DNA of 41,527 nt. It comes from Bacteroides sp. 224 (GTDB lineage: Bacteria > Bacteroidota > Bacteroidia > Bacteroidales > Bacteroidaceae). Positions 7,096 through 15,956 of this stretch are shown piece by piece. Every line of letters begins with the position of its first letter. The first letter of the stretch is position 1. The stretch lies in assembly GCF_010500995.1 (NCBI RefSeq), contig NZ_QVMK01000025.1, forward strand, positions 1 to 41,527. The letters are read 5' to 3'. The notes below the pieces were generated by a model. The model made no database searches, was not told the origin of the DNA, and saw only the letters and a program-made list of their open reading frames with translations. The translations under genes were made by a program, and so were the position numbers.

Positions 7096-8502
7096 ATGAA
7101 AAATTTTATGGATGAGAACTTTTTGTTGCAAACCGAGACTGCACAGAAGTTATACCACGAACATGCGGCTAAAATGCCCATTATTGATTATCATTGTCAC
7201 TTAATTCCACAAATGGTAGCTGATGATCATAAGTTTAAATCCTTAACAGAAGTTTGGTTGGGAGGCGACCATTATAAATGGCGTGCTATGCGTACAAATG
7301 GAATTGACGAACGCTTCTGTACAGGTAAAGACACCAGCGATTGGGAGAAGTTTGAAAAGTGGGCAGAAACAGTTCCCTATACCATGAGAAATCCGCTTTA
7401 TCATTGGACACACCTGGAATTGAAAACTGCTTTCGGTATCAACAAAATTTTAAGTCCTAAAACTGCGCGTGAGATTTTTGACGAATGTAATGAAAAGCTT
7501 ACTCAGCCCGAATATTCTGCTCGCGGTTTCATGCGTCGTTATAAAGTGGAGGTTGTTTGTACAACTGATGATCCTATTGATTCACTGGAATATCATATTA
7601 AAACCCGCGAAAGTGGTTTTGAGGTAAAAATGCTTCCTACATGGCGTCCGGACAAAGCTATGGCTGTAGAAGTACCAGCTGATTTCCGTGCTTATGTTGA
7701 AAAACTGGCAGAAGTAAGTGGTATATCCATCTCTACATTTGATGATATGATTGCTGCTCTTCGCAAACGTCATGACTTCTTTGCAGAACAAGGTTGTAAA
7801 TTATCCGACCACGGTATTGAAGAGTTTTATGCTGAAGATTATACAGAAGCTGAAATTAAAGCAATCTTCAATAAAGTATATGGTGGCACTGAATTAAGTA
7901 AAGAAGAAATTCTGAAATTCAAATCAGCCATGTTAGTTGTATTTGGTGAGATGGATTGGGAAAAAGGTTGGACTCAACAATTCCACTATGGTGCCATCCG
8001 TAATAACAACAGCAAAATGTTTAAGCTGCTTGGTGCCGACACCGGATTCGACTCTATTGGAGAATTCACCACAGCCAAAGCAATGTCTAAATTCTTAGAC
8101 CGTTTGAACTCACAGGATAAATTGACTAAAACAATTCTGTATAATCTGAACCCATGCGCCAATGAAGTAATTGCTACCATGCTTGGAAACTTCCAGGATG
8201 GAACAATTGCCGGTAAGATTCAATTCGGTTCAGGCTGGTGGTTCCTTGATCAGAAAGATGGTATGGAAAAACAAATGAATGCACTGTCTGTACTTGGTTT
8301 ATTAAGCCGTTTTGTAGGTATGCTAACGGATTCTCGTTCTTTCCTTTCTTATCCCCGTCATGAATATTTCCGTCGTACTTTATGTAATCTTGTAGGACGT
8401 GATGTAGAGAATGGCGAACTTCCTGCTTCAGAAATGGATAGAATTAACCAAATGATCGAAGATATCAGCTACAACAACGCTAAAAAATTCTTTGAGTTTT
8501 AA
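7096..8502 (+). CDS. uxaC: glucuronate/galacturonate isomerase, 468 aa
   Basis: UxaC isomerises D-galacturonate to D-tagaturonate and D-glucuronate to D-fructuronate, the entry step of intracellular hexuronate catabolism. It is an amidohydrolase-superfamily TIM barrel. The metal-site motif DYHCHL is visible with His33 and His35, and family blocks such as NPLYHWTHLELK, CTTDDP, MLPTWRPD and GSGWWFLDQKDGM are present. The length of 468 aa is standard. It is divergent from the LacI-type gene and uxaB and should be coregulated with them. Transcription ends at the hairpin at 8530-8563. Confidence 0.96.
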   Translation: MKNFMDENFLLQTETAQKLYHEHAAKMPIIDYHCHLIPQMVADDHKFKSLTEVWLGGDHYKWRAMRTNGIDERFCTGKDTSDWEKFEKWAETVPYTMRNPLYHWTHLELKTAFGINKILSPKTAREIFDECNEKLTQPEYSARGFMRRYKVEVVCTTDDPIDSLEYHIKTRESGFEVKMLPTWRPDKAMAVEVPADFRAYVEKLAEVSGISISTFDDMIAALRKRHDFFAEQGCKLSDHGIEEFYAEDYTEAEIKAIFNKVYGGTELSKEEILKFKSAMLVVFGEMDWEKGWTQQFHYGAIRNNNSKMFKLLGADTGFDSIGEFTTAKAMSKFLDRLNSQDKLTKTILYNLNPCANEVIATMLGNFQDGTIAGKIQFGSGWWFLDQKDGMEKQMNALSVLGLLSRFVGMLTDSRSFLSYPRHEYFRRTLCNLVGRDVENGELPASEMDRINQMIEDISYNNAKKFFEF

Positions 8503-8529
8503 CAATCTGACATAGATTTAATCGTCTTT

Positions 8530-8563
8530 AAAGGAATACTTTCTATGAGAGTATTCCTTTTTT
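8530..8563 (+). terminator. intrinsic terminator of uxaC
   Basis: AAAGGAATACT (8530-8540) pairs perfectly with AGTATTCCTTT (8550-8560) across a 9-nt loop, followed by further T residues. Confidence 0.88.
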
Positions 8564-8566
8564 CAT

Positions 8567-8574
8567 TAATTTTG
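8567..8574 (+). promoter_or_regulatory. -7 element for the transporter-hydrolase pair
   Basis: TAATTTTG matches TAnnTTTG directly after the uxaC terminator and 40 bp before the next start codon, so the downstream genes appear to have their own promoter rather than belonging to the uxa operon. Confidence 0.6.
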
Positions 8575-8614
8575 CACACCTAATTACATTTTTATAATTA
8601 TACTAGCTAAATCG

Positions 8615-10009
8615 ATGAACAATCCTACGCAAACTGCGCCCAAAGGGTTCCCAAAAGCCTTTTGGGTCAGTAATACAGTTGAACTGTTTGAACGTATGGC
8701 ATATTATGCCATATTTATTGTATTAACCATCTATCTCTCTACCATTTTAGGCTTCAGTGATTTTGAGGCCAGCATGATTTCCGGTCTTTTCTCTGGTGCT
8801 CTTTATCTCCTCCCGATATTCACAGGTGCATACGCCGATAAAATAGGATTTCGTAAATCCATGCTTATTGCTTTTTCGTTACTTACCATCGGATATATAG
8901 GTCTCGGTATTTTTCCAAATTTGCTTGAATCAAGTGGTCTGGTTACTTATGGTGAAAAAACAGTCTTCTCCGGTATACAAGAGAGTTCACAAAGATGGAT
9001 CATTGTTCCTATTTTGCTTACTATTGTTGTAGGAGGTTCTTTCATCAAATCTGTAATCTCAGCTTCTGTTGCCAAAGAAACAACTGAAGCAACTCGTGCT
9101 CGTGGATATTCCATATTCTATATGATGGTTAACATTGGTGCTTTTACCGGTAAAACCCTCATTGATCCTTTAAGAGGAGTTGTTGGCGAAGAAGCCTATA
9201 TTTACATTAATTTCTTCTCGGCAACCATGACTCTTATAGCCTTACTGGCAGTTTATTTCCTTTATAAATCTGCCCACACAGCAGGACAAGGTAAAAGCAT
9301 GAAAGACATTTCGGCCGGATTTGTGCGAATTTTATCTAATTGGCGTTTATTACTACTGATACTCATCGTTACCGGTTTTTGGATGGTGCAACAGCAACTA
9401 TATGCAACTATGCCTAAATATGTGATTCGCATGGCCGGAGAAACAGCCAAGCCAGGTTGGATTGCCAATGTTAACCCCCTGATAGTGGTTTGTTGTGTTA
9501 GCTTTATAACTCGTCTGATGTCTAAAAAAAGCGCTATCACTTCTATGAATATAGGTATGTTTCTTATTCCAATCTCAGCTTTGCTAATGGCATGTGGAAA
9601 CTTATTCAATAATGAAATTATCTCGGGATTGAGCAATATTACTTTAATGATGGTAGCAGGAATCATAGTACAGGCATTAGCAGAGTGCTTTATTTCTCCC
9701 CGCTATTTAGAATATTTTTCGCTCCAAGCGCCTAAAGGAGAAGAAGGTTTATATTTGGGATTTAGTCATCTACACTCTTTTTTATCCTCCATTTTGGGTT
9801 TTGGATTGGCAGGATGGTTATTAACTAAATATTGTCCGGACCCCATTTTATTCGAAACTCATGAAGCATGGGCAGAAGCAAGCGTCCATGCACATTATAT
9901 TTGGTATTATTTTGCAGCTATTGGTCTTATAGCAGCTTTTGCTTTACTGATATTTGCACAGGTCACCAAAGCTATTGACAAAAAGAAGAATCTTAACGTA
10001 TGCAATTAA
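8615..10009 (+). CDS. MFS transporter, POT/PTR2-like, 464 aa
   Basis: This polytopic inner-membrane carrier has about 12 hydrophobic segments. The first helix carries ELFERMAYYAIF, matching the ExxER(F/M).YY motif of proton-coupled oligopeptide transporters. GAYADKIGFRKSML is an MFS loop 2-3 motif, and FYMMVNIGAFTGKTL resembles the POT signature around helix 5. Substrate is unknown; di- or tripeptide uptake is the family expectation. It follows uxaC, but a terminator and a new promoter intervene, so a link to hexuronates is weak. Its last 10 bp overlap the start of the metallo-hydrolase gene, implying translational coupling. Confidence 0.85.
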   Translation: MNNPTQTAPKGFPKAFWVSNTVELFERMAYYAIFIVLTIYLSTILGFSDFEASMISGLFSGALYLLPIFTGAYADKIGFRKSMLIAFSLLTIGYIGLGIFPNLLESSGLVTYGEKTVFSGIQESSQRWIIVPILLTIVVGGSFIKSVISASVAKETTEATRARGYSIFYMMVNIGAFTGKTLIDPLRGVVGEEAYIYINFFSATMTLIALLAVYFLYKSAHTAGQGKSMKDISAGFVRILSNWRLLLLILIVTGFWMVQQQLYATMPKYVIRMAGETAKPGWIANVNPLIVVCCVSFITRLMSKKSAITSMNIGMFLIPISALLMACGNLFNNEIISGLSNITLMMVAGIIVQALAECFISPRYLEYFSLQAPKGEEGLYLGFSHLHSFLSSILGFGLAGWLLTKYCPDPILFETHEAWAEASVHAHYIWYYFAAIGLIAAFALLIFAQVTKAIDKKKNLNVCN

Positions 10010-10839
10010 ATATAGATTATCCGGAAGAGGAATCCTCAAAAATAAAATTTCTAAGTCTTGCAAGTGGTAGCAGTGGAAACTGCTACTACTTAGGTTACAA
10101 AGATTACGGCATATTAATAGATGCCGGGATTGGGATTCGCACTATCAAAAGAACGCTCAAGGAATTCAATATACCCATGAGTTCTATTTGTGGAGTTTTT
10201 GTTACCCATGATCATGCAGACCACATTAAGGCTGTGGGACATTTGGGAGAAAAGCTACATATACCCATTTATACCACTCAACGAATCCATGAGGGCATTA
10301 ATCGAAGCTATTGTATGACCGAGAAATTGTATACATGCGTAAAATATATCGAGAAACAGCAACCTATACAACTTAAAGATTTCCGAATAGAAGCCTTCGA
10401 AGTTCCTCACGATGGCACTGATAATGTAGGGTACTGTATTGAAATAGCAAATAAAACCTTCTCTTTCTTGACCGACTTAGGCGAAATCACAGAATTAGCA
10501 GCTCAATATATTATAAAAGCAAATTATTTAATCATAGAAGCCAATTATGACGATGAAATGCTGAAAATGGGACCTTACCCTGCTCACTTAAAACAAAGAA
10601 TATCCGGACGAACCGGACACCTCAGCAACAAAGTTACCGCAGATTTCTTAGCAGAGAACATAACAGCAGACTTAAAACACATTTGGTTATGCCATTTAAG
10701 TAAAGACAACAATCACCCTGAACTTGCTTATAAAACAGTAGAATTTAAACTTAGGAGCAAAGGTATTATTCCCGGCAAAGACATTCAACTGCTTGCTTTA
10801 AAGCGAAGTACTCCTTCTGATTTATATGAATTCGATTAA
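10000..10839 (+). CDS. metallo-beta-lactamase-fold hydrolase, YycJ/WalJ-like, 279 aa
   Basis: The protein opens with KIKFLSLASGSSGNCYYLG and carries the metal-binding motif THDHADH (His70, His72, Asp74, His75), as in the YycJ/WalJ branch of MBL-fold proteins, generally regarded as exonuclease-like phosphodiesterases. Later blocks EVPHDGTDNVGY, LTDLGEI and IIEANYDDEML supply further expected ligands, and CHLSKDNNHPE completes the site. It is cytoplasmic. The ATG lies inside the last codons of the transporter gene (10-bp overlap). Some relatives start at the equivalent of KFLSLAS, so the first dozen residues are less certain. Confidence 0.88.
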   Translation: MQLNIDYPEEESSKIKFLSLASGSSGNCYYLGYKDYGILIDAGIGIRTIKRTLKEFNIPMSSICGVFVTHDHADHIKAVGHLGEKLHIPIYTTQRIHEGINRSYCMTEKLYTCVKYIEKQQPIQLKDFRIEAFEVPHDGTDNVGYCIEIANKTFSFLTDLGEITELAAQYIIKANYLIIEANYDDEMLKMGPYPAHLKQRISGRTGHLSNKVTADFLAENITADLKHIWLCHLSKDNNHPELAYKTVEFKLRSKGIIPGKDIQLLALKRSTPSDLYEFD

Positions 10840-10874
10840 ATCGCACATTTTCTTTATAAAAAACTAATCATTCA

Positions 10875-10906
10875 TTTGGCTGTATAAAACAAATCTGTTA
10901 AATTTG
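10875..10906 (+). promoter_or_regulatory. promoter of tRNA-Lys
   Basis: TTTG at 10875-10878 and TAAATTTG at 10899-10906 with a 20-bp spacer; the tRNA begins 20 bp later. Confidence 0.75.
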
Positions 10907-10925
10907 CACTCGCAAACAAGAAAAT

Positions 10926-11001
10926 GCACTCTTAGCTCAGCTGGTAGAGCAATTGACTCTTAATCAATGGGTCCAGGGTTCGAGTCCCTGAGGGTGTACC
11001 A
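10926..11001 (+). tRNA. tRNA-Lys (anticodon CTT), CCA encoded
   Basis: The acceptor GCACTCT (10926-10932) pairs with AGGGTGT (10991-10997) through Watson-Crick and G-U pairs. The anticodon stem ATTGA/TCAAT encloses CTCTTAA with CTT at 10959-10961. The T arm has GTTCGAGTC, the discriminator is A at 10998, and a genomic CCA follows at 10999-11001. tRNA-Trp in the same window lacks an encoded CCA. Confidence 0.95.
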
Positions 11002-11034
11002 AGAGGTAATCTGATAAAGGTTACCTCTTTTTTT
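11001..11034 (+). terminator. intrinsic terminator of tRNA-Lys
   Basis: AAGAGGTAA (11001-11009) pairs perfectly with TTACCTCTT (11021-11029) and is followed by a T tract to 11034. The hairpin starts on the last base of the encoded CCA. Confidence 0.9.
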
Positions 11035-11060
11035 GTTTAAAATTTGCAACCCTGAACCTA

Positions 11061-11172
11061 TTTTTGCCACGGCCGTAACAGAATTTAGGCACGGCCGTAA
11101 CAAGATTTTGCTGCGGCCGCAACAAGATTTCTCCACGGCCGTGACAAAACGTTGCCGCGGCCGTGGCAAAAC
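11061..11172. repeat. five-unit array of GC-rich dyads with exact 22-bp period
   Basis: The hexamer CGGCCG occurs at 11070, 11092, 11114, 11136 and 11158, spaced exactly 22 bp each time. Each copy is the centre of a palindrome of 8-16 bp, for example TGCGGCCGCA in unit 3 and CACGGCCGTG in unit 4; unit 5 extends to TTGCC...GGCAA. Flanks are A/T-rich (often AACAAGATTT). The array lies between the tRNA-Lys terminator and the 3' end of the minus-strand ABC exporter operon. It has no spacers of the CRISPR type and no coding potential I trust. Confidence 0.85.
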
Positions 11173-11232
11173 CCGGCATAAGAAATTTCAAAAATGGAGT
11201 TATTGAGAGGTATAACGATAAGCATTCAATCC

Positions 11233-12999
11233 CTACTTAAACTGCTCCTGATACAACGAATAATACTTCCCTTTCATTTCCAAAAGTTCCTGATGAGTGC
11301 CATATTCAATAATGCGACCTTCATCGAGCACTAATATTTTATGAGCATTTTTTACGGTGGAAAGACGATGGGCAATAATTAAACTTGTACGTCCTTCCAT
11401 CAACTTATCAAGACCCTTTTGGATAAGAATTTCACTACGAGTATCAATATTACTGGTTGCTTCATCCAAAAGGAGGATGGGAGGATCTGCAATGGCAGCC
11501 CGGGCAATATTCAATAATTGTCGTTGACCTTGACTAAGGCTCGCTCCATCATTTTCTAATATAGTATCGTATCCCTTTGGTAAACGTTTAATAAAAGAGT
11601 GTGCGGCTGTAAGCTTGGCAGCCTCTATTACTTCTTCATCGGTGGCATTCAGACGTCCAAAGCGGATATTCTCACGAACGGTGCCGGTAAAAAGATGCGT
11701 ATCTTGTAATACAATAGCCATAGATTGGCGTAGATTATCCCGTTTTATATCTTGAATGGATTGACCATCTATGGTTATCTCGCCCGATTGGATATCGAAG
11801 AATCTGGGTAGCATGTTCAGTATGGTGGTCTTTCCTGCGCCTGTAGCTCCGACTAATGCAATCTTGCAACCTGCTTTTACCTGAAAAGAGATACCTTTTA
11901 AAATAATCTTTTCCGGTTTATATCCAAAATAGACATCTTTCATTTCCACATCTCCATGAATATGAGGTAAGTCTACGGCATGAGGTGTATCAACAGGTTC
12001 GGGGGCTTCATCAATCACGCTAAAAATACGCTCTGCTCCTGCAATAGCAGCCTGAATACTGTTGTATAGACTGGCCAATTCATTAATAGGACGTCCGAAT
12101 TGTCGCGAATATTGTAGGAATGCAGCTAATCCTCCCACATCAAATCCTCTGTAGATGGCTAACAGAGCACCAACTATGGTGATAATGACATAGTTTAATG
12201 TATTGAGATTTTGCATTAAAGGCATCATTAAACCGGAAAAGAATTGCGCTTTTTGCGACTTTCCTTTCAGGTCTTGGTTCATTTCATCAAAATCGGCTTC
12301 TACTTTCTTTTCGTGCCCAAACACCTTTATTACCTTTTGTCCACTGATCATTTCTTCAATATACCCATTTAAGCCCCCTAAAGATTCCTGTTGAGCTTTA
12401 AAGTACTTTCTACTTCTACTTACAATTGTTTTTGCACTCAAAAACATCAACGGTACAGTAACAAGTGTAACCAAGGTAAGTATGGGACTAATGTATAGCA
12501 TTAAAGAAAAAATACCAATCAGCATTAAAGCACTGGAAAGCATATCTGATAAACTATCAGTCAGCGCATCGCTAATCCGGTCTATGTCATTTGTATAGCG
12601 ACTCATCAAATCTCCGTGCTGATGGGTATCAAAATATTTGAGGGGAAGTCTCTCCATCTTTTTGAATAAGTCGGCACGCATACGCATAACTGTTCGCTGC
12701 CCGATTACGTTCAACAACCTATATTGAATCCAGACTGCGACTACTCCCACTAAATAGATGCCCAATAATACTAAAAGTACATGTACCAACCCAGAAAAAT
12801 TTCCGGGAAGAATATAATCGTTGATAATAGGGCGGATCATATAAGACCCCAACAGATTGACTATTATACTAATAACAATCAAAAAGCCAATTACAAACAA
12901 TAGCTTACGTTCACGAGCTACATAAGTTACCATTCGAAGAAAAGTCTTTTTTCCTTCCTTGGGTTTGCCTGTATGTTTAAAATGATCTCCGTGCGCCAT
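11233..12999 (-). CDS. ABC exporter subunit, canonical nucleotide-binding domain, 588 aa
   Basis: This is a type IV ABC exporter half-transporter: six hydrophobic helices in residues 1-320, then an ATPase domain. Its motifs are canonical: Walker A GATGAGKTT near residue 380, Q-loop VLQDTHLF, signature LSQGQRQ near 487, Walker B ILLLDEATSNID with the catalytic Glu near 506, and the switch His in IIAHRLS near 541. The partner gene upstream on the same strand is only 6 bp away and carries degenerate catalytic residues, so the two should form an asymmetric heterodimer. Substrate is unknown; drug, lipid or peptide export is the family range. Confidence 0.9.
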   Translation of the reverse strand: MAHGDHFKHTGKPKEGKKTFLRMVTYVARERKLLFVIGFLIVISIIVNLLGSYMIRPIINDYILPGNFSGLVHVLLVLLGIYLVGVVAVWIQYRLLNVIGQRTVMRMRADLFKKMERLPLKYFDTHQHGDLMSRYTNDIDRISDALTDSLSDMLSSALMLIGIFSLMLYISPILTLVTLVTVPLMFLSAKTIVSRSRKYFKAQQESLGGLNGYIEEMISGQKVIKVFGHEKKVEADFDEMNQDLKGKSQKAQFFSGLMMPLMQNLNTLNYVIITIVGALLAIYRGFDVGGLAAFLQYSRQFGRPINELASLYNSIQAAIAGAERIFSVIDEAPEPVDTPHAVDLPHIHGDVEMKDVYFGYKPEKIILKGISFQVKAGCKIALVGATGAGKTTILNMLPRFFDIQSGEITIDGQSIQDIKRDNLRQSMAIVLQDTHLFTGTVRENIRFGRLNATDEEVIEAAKLTAAHSFIKRLPKGYDTILENDGASLSQGQRQLLNIARAAIADPPILLLDEATSNIDTRSEILIQKGLDKLMEGRTSLIIAHRLSTVKNAHKILVLDEGRIIEYGTHQELLEMKGKYYSLYQEQFK

Positions 13000-13005
13000 T
13001 GTTCT

Positions 13006-14730
13006 TTAAAATACAATTTGTTGAGAGTTATATATTTCCTGGTAAACAACCGAGTTCTCCAATAGTTCGGCAGGTGTTCCTATGGCATTTATTTCTCCAT
13101 CTTCCAATACGATGACTTTATCTGCCGATTGCATGGTGTTGATACGCTGCGTTATTATAAATACTGTGGTATTATTCAATAACTTATGTAGATTGTTTCG
13201 AATCTTCATTTCAGTTTCCGTATCCACAGCGCTGGTGCTATCGTCTAATATCAGAATTTGGGGCTTACGCAATAAGGCACGAGCAATACAAATGCGTTGC
13301 TTTTGTCCGCCGGAAACGTTCACTCCTCCCCTTCCCAGCATGGTATTATAACCTTCAGGAAAAGACATTATAAATTCATGAGCCTGCGCTGCAATACAAG
13401 CTTCTTCTACTTCTGCCAGAGTAGCATCTTCCTTTCCCCATCGCAGGTTTTCCATTATGGTGCCTGTAAACAGTTCATTTTTCTGCAACACCATACCAAT
13501 TCGGACATGAAGTTCATCCAGGTGATAAGATTTCACAGAAATTCCATCTATCAGAATCTCGCCCGAAGTAACATCATATAAGCGAGGTATCAATTGCACC
13601 AAAGAGCTTTTTGCCGAACCGGTTGCTCCCACTATTGCGATGGTTTCTCCCGGTTTTACTTCAAAATTGATATTGCGCAATACATCTGTTTCTCCACTCG
13701 GATATCGAAATGATACGTTTTTAAATACAACTTCTCCTCTCGTCACCCTATACTTATCTTGCAAACCTTCCGGAGTATTTACTAAGGAAGGATTAGCATT
13801 AAGTACCTCCAAAATACGTTCGGATGATGCAGAAGCACGAGCCAGATTCATAAAAATCATGGACAACATCATTAGAGCCATCAACACCTGCGAAAGGTAA
13901 TTCACAAAAGATATCAATTCTCCGACTTTCAGTTCACCCTCCATCACTTTAAAACCGCCAATCCAAAGAATAGCAACGATAGATACATTCAGAACGAGTT
14001 GCATTACCGGAAAAATAGAAGCAACAATGTTTGATGCATGAATAACCATATCGCGCAGCTCTCCACTGCTCTTCTCGAACTTATCTGCTTCAAAATCTTC
14101 GCGAACAAAAGATTTAACGACACGAATGTTTATCAGGTTCTCCCGTACTACTTCATTTAATTGATCTACTTTCTGCTGCACTTTCAGAAAAAAAGGAAAT
14201 CCTTTTCGCAAGATAAAAAAGACACTTACTCCTAATACCGGAATAGCAATCAATAATATTAAAGCCAGATCTGTATTAATGGTTATCACAAAGAAAAGAG
14301 CCATAACAAGCATTAAAGGAGAGCGAAGCATCATTCGCATAGACATTAATATAATCTGCTGAATCTTGGATATATCATTTGTTAAGCGGGTTATAAGAGA
14401 AGCCGAACTAAAATGGTCTATATCGAAAAAGGATAATTGTTGAATCTTATCAAAAAGGGCAGTGCGCAAATCCGTCCCGAACCCGATAGAAGCTTTGGAA
14501 GAAACATACACATTAATAACGGAAACTGTTAATCCGGCAATGGAGATCAAAACCATATAAATTCCCGTTTCCGTAACCACAGAAAGATCGCGCTGCATTA
14601 CACCATCATCAACTATTTTTGCCATAAACATAGGCTGAATGGTTTCACACAACACCGCGACCAAAACCAGGATAGGACTAAGTATCAGGCTTGTCTTATA
14701 GTTTTTGAGAATTTGCCAGTATTTCTTCAT
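13006..14730 (-). CDS. ABC exporter subunit, degenerate nucleotide site, 574 aa
   Basis: This is the second half-transporter, with an N-terminal six-helix domain and a C-terminal ATPase. Walker A reads GATGSAKSS, with Ala where Gly is usual. The signature VSGGQKQR is intact. Walker B ends LILDDSTSAVD, so the catalytic Glu is Asp, and the switch His is Gln (FIITQRINTM). This pattern is known from heterodimeric exporters with one non-hydrolytic site, such as the TM287/288 and LmrCD types. It is transcribed before the canonical subunit (6-bp gap) and starts 4 bp after the L,D-transpeptidase-like lipoprotein gene, giving a three-gene operon. Confidence 0.9.
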   Translation of the reverse strand: MKKYWQILKNYKTSLILSPILVLVAVLCETIQPMFMAKIVDDGVMQRDLSVVTETGIYMVLISIAGLTVSVINVYVSSKASIGFGTDLRTALFDKIQQLSFFDIDHFSSASLITRLTNDISKIQQIILMSMRMMLRSPLMLVMALFFVITINTDLALILLIAIPVLGVSVFFILRKGFPFFLKVQQKVDQLNEVVRENLINIRVVKSFVREDFEADKFEKSSGELRDMVIHASNIVASIFPVMQLVLNVSIVAILWIGGFKVMEGELKVGELISFVNYLSQVLMALMMLSMIFMNLARASASSERILEVLNANPSLVNTPEGLQDKYRVTRGEVVFKNVSFRYPSGETDVLRNINFEVKPGETIAIVGATGSAKSSLVQLIPRLYDVTSGEILIDGISVKSYHLDELHVRIGMVLQKNELFTGTIMENLRWGKEDATLAEVEEACIAAQAHEFIMSFPEGYNTMLGRGGVNVSGGQKQRICIARALLRKPQILILDDSTSAVDTETEMKIRNNLHKLLNNTTVFIITQRINTMQSADKVIVLEDGEINAIGTPAELLENSVVYQEIYNSQQIVF

Positions 14731-14734
14731 TTAT

Positions 14735-15778
14735 CTACTCAATCACAACAACCAACGACTTTTCAAGAAGTGCCCAATCATACACAAACTTAGCATGCGA
14801 AGAAGCATTTCTTACACACATGTGCGAACGGGGAATGGTTCCAAGCGTTCGGCTATATTCTATAATACTTCCTTGCGGATTAGTGGTGGGTACTCCATGT
14901 ATATATCCTCCATTCGTAAAACGGCTTGCCCAAGGGGCATATCCGGCAATGGTGGTAGTACCATCTACATAATAATACATTTTTGCTTTCTTTTCCTGTA
15001 TTACAAAGATACCAAGTGGGGTATCGTGTGCATAAGGTGGGCGGTACTTCCCGGTAGTAGAAGGATTCATACTACGAACAAGCCAAGTATCATTGTTTTT
15101 CTCTAAAGTAGTAATGTTTTGGTTGTGCCTATCTACAAATACTAAATGTTCAAAACAGATGGTATCTATTATATGAACATATTTACGAGGGATTATAAAA
15201 TCACCCGGCACATATATGGTTTGTGCACCAATGAATTCGCTACTATCATTGCTATAAGTAAGTTTAACCAATTCGCCATCTTGCCCATAACGCACAGGAG
15301 TTACCGAATCATAAGGTAAAAACAAGGGGGTTCCTTGAAAGCGTTCTATTCCAAAAGAGTCGGCCACATTCTTGTATGCATTCCTACTCCAGTTGTGTAC
15401 TAAAGGAGCTTCTCCGTTTTTGTTTCTCCGGTTTTTAAGTATTCCCCAAGGTTGTGGGCCTTCGCGCTGAACGTTTTCTATTTGGGCCATTATCTCTCGA
15501 ATCTTATCCCATTGAAAAGTGCGAGTAGTGTCTTTATAAGGGTAAGTATCTTCTAAAGTATATTGTTCGTAAGTTAGTTCTTTGGTTATTTTTATGTCGG
15601 CAGGAAGTATTTCTTTTATTTGGGGTTCTTCTTCTACCACAATTTCTGTTTCAACAGAGTCAATACTCGCCTCTCTTACTTCTTTGTTATTTCTATCTAC
15701 AGAATCTTTTGAGGAACAAGAAGGTAAAGTAAGTAATCCTACTAATAGAATTATAGAGGCAATTCTTTTTATGTGCAT
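14735..15778 (-). CDS. L,D-transpeptidase (YkuD)-like lipoprotein, 347 aa
   Basis: The N-terminus is a lipoprotein signal: MHIKRIASII, a hydrophobic core, then lipobox LPSC with Cys21 or close to it. The C-terminal third looks like a YkuD catalytic domain, with the His-Gly element IHGVP and the nucleophile motif as SHMCVRN (Cys near residue 320) in place of the usual SHGC(I/V)R(N). PLGIFVIQ and YAPWASRFTNGGYIHG match the usual strands. Such enzymes crosslink peptidoglycan or attach proteins to it; the activity here is inferred. The middle region has no domain I recognise. It heads the operon with the ABC exporter. A -7 element (TATATTTG) lies at 15835-15842. Confidence 0.85.
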   Translation of the reverse strand: MHIKRIASIILLVGLLTLPSCSSKDSVDRNNKEVREASIDSVETEIVVEEEPQIKEILPADIKITKELTYEQYTLEDTYPYKDTTRTFQWDKIREIMAQIENVQREGPQPWGILKNRRNKNGEAPLVHNWSRNAYKNVADSFGIERFQGTPLFLPYDSVTPVRYGQDGELVKLTYSNDSSEFIGAQTIYVPGDFIIPRKYVHIIDTICFEHLVFVDRHNQNITTLEKNNDTWLVRSMNPSTTGKYRPPYAHDTPLGIFVIQEKKAKMYYYVDGTTTIAGYAPWASRFTNGGYIHGVPTTNPQGSIIEYSRTLGTIPRSHMCVRNASSHAKFVYDWALLEKSLVVVIE

Positions 15779-15834
15779 ATTTATGTATCTATTTCAGTTT
15801 GTGAATGTAACAAAAGCAAAGGCAATTAAGTTTG

Positions 15835-15842
15835 CAAATATA
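15835..15842 (-). promoter_or_regulatory. -7 element for the L,D-transpeptidase/ABC operon
   Basis: TATATTTG on the minus strand, 57 bp upstream of the start codon of the lipoprotein gene. Confidence 0.55.
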
Positions 15843-15895
15843 GGATATTAAATCGGATTTTCAGAAGAGATACTTCATCCGTAATTAGATAGAAA

Positions 15896-15930
15896 AGAAA
15901 AATCCCCCTCTATCTCTAAGATAGAGAGGG
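15896..15930 (-). terminator. intrinsic terminator of the small barrel gene
   Basis: On the minus strand CCCTCTCTATCT pairs with AGATAGAGGG (two bases bulged) around a 3-nt loop and runs through GGATTTTT into a T-rich tail. It lies 27 bp after the stop of the 165-aa outer-membrane protein gene. Confidence 0.75.
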
Positions 15931-15956
15931 AAATTTATAAGGGGTCTGTTATTTCA

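Noticed and set aside
8615..10009. Transporter after uxaC as a dedicated hexuronate transporter
   Set aside because: A terminator and a new promoter separate it from uxaC, its helix-1 motif is of the peptide-transporter type, and it is coupled instead to the metallo-hydrolase gene.
10926..11034. tRNA-Lys or tRNA-Trp as integration site of a mobile element
   Set aside because: I saw no second copy of either tRNA 3' end downstream and no integrase gene near them.
11061..11172. Possible CRISPR array
   Set aside because: The period is only 22 bp with a 10-16 bp palindromic core and no spacer of 25-40 bp, and no cas gene is in the window.
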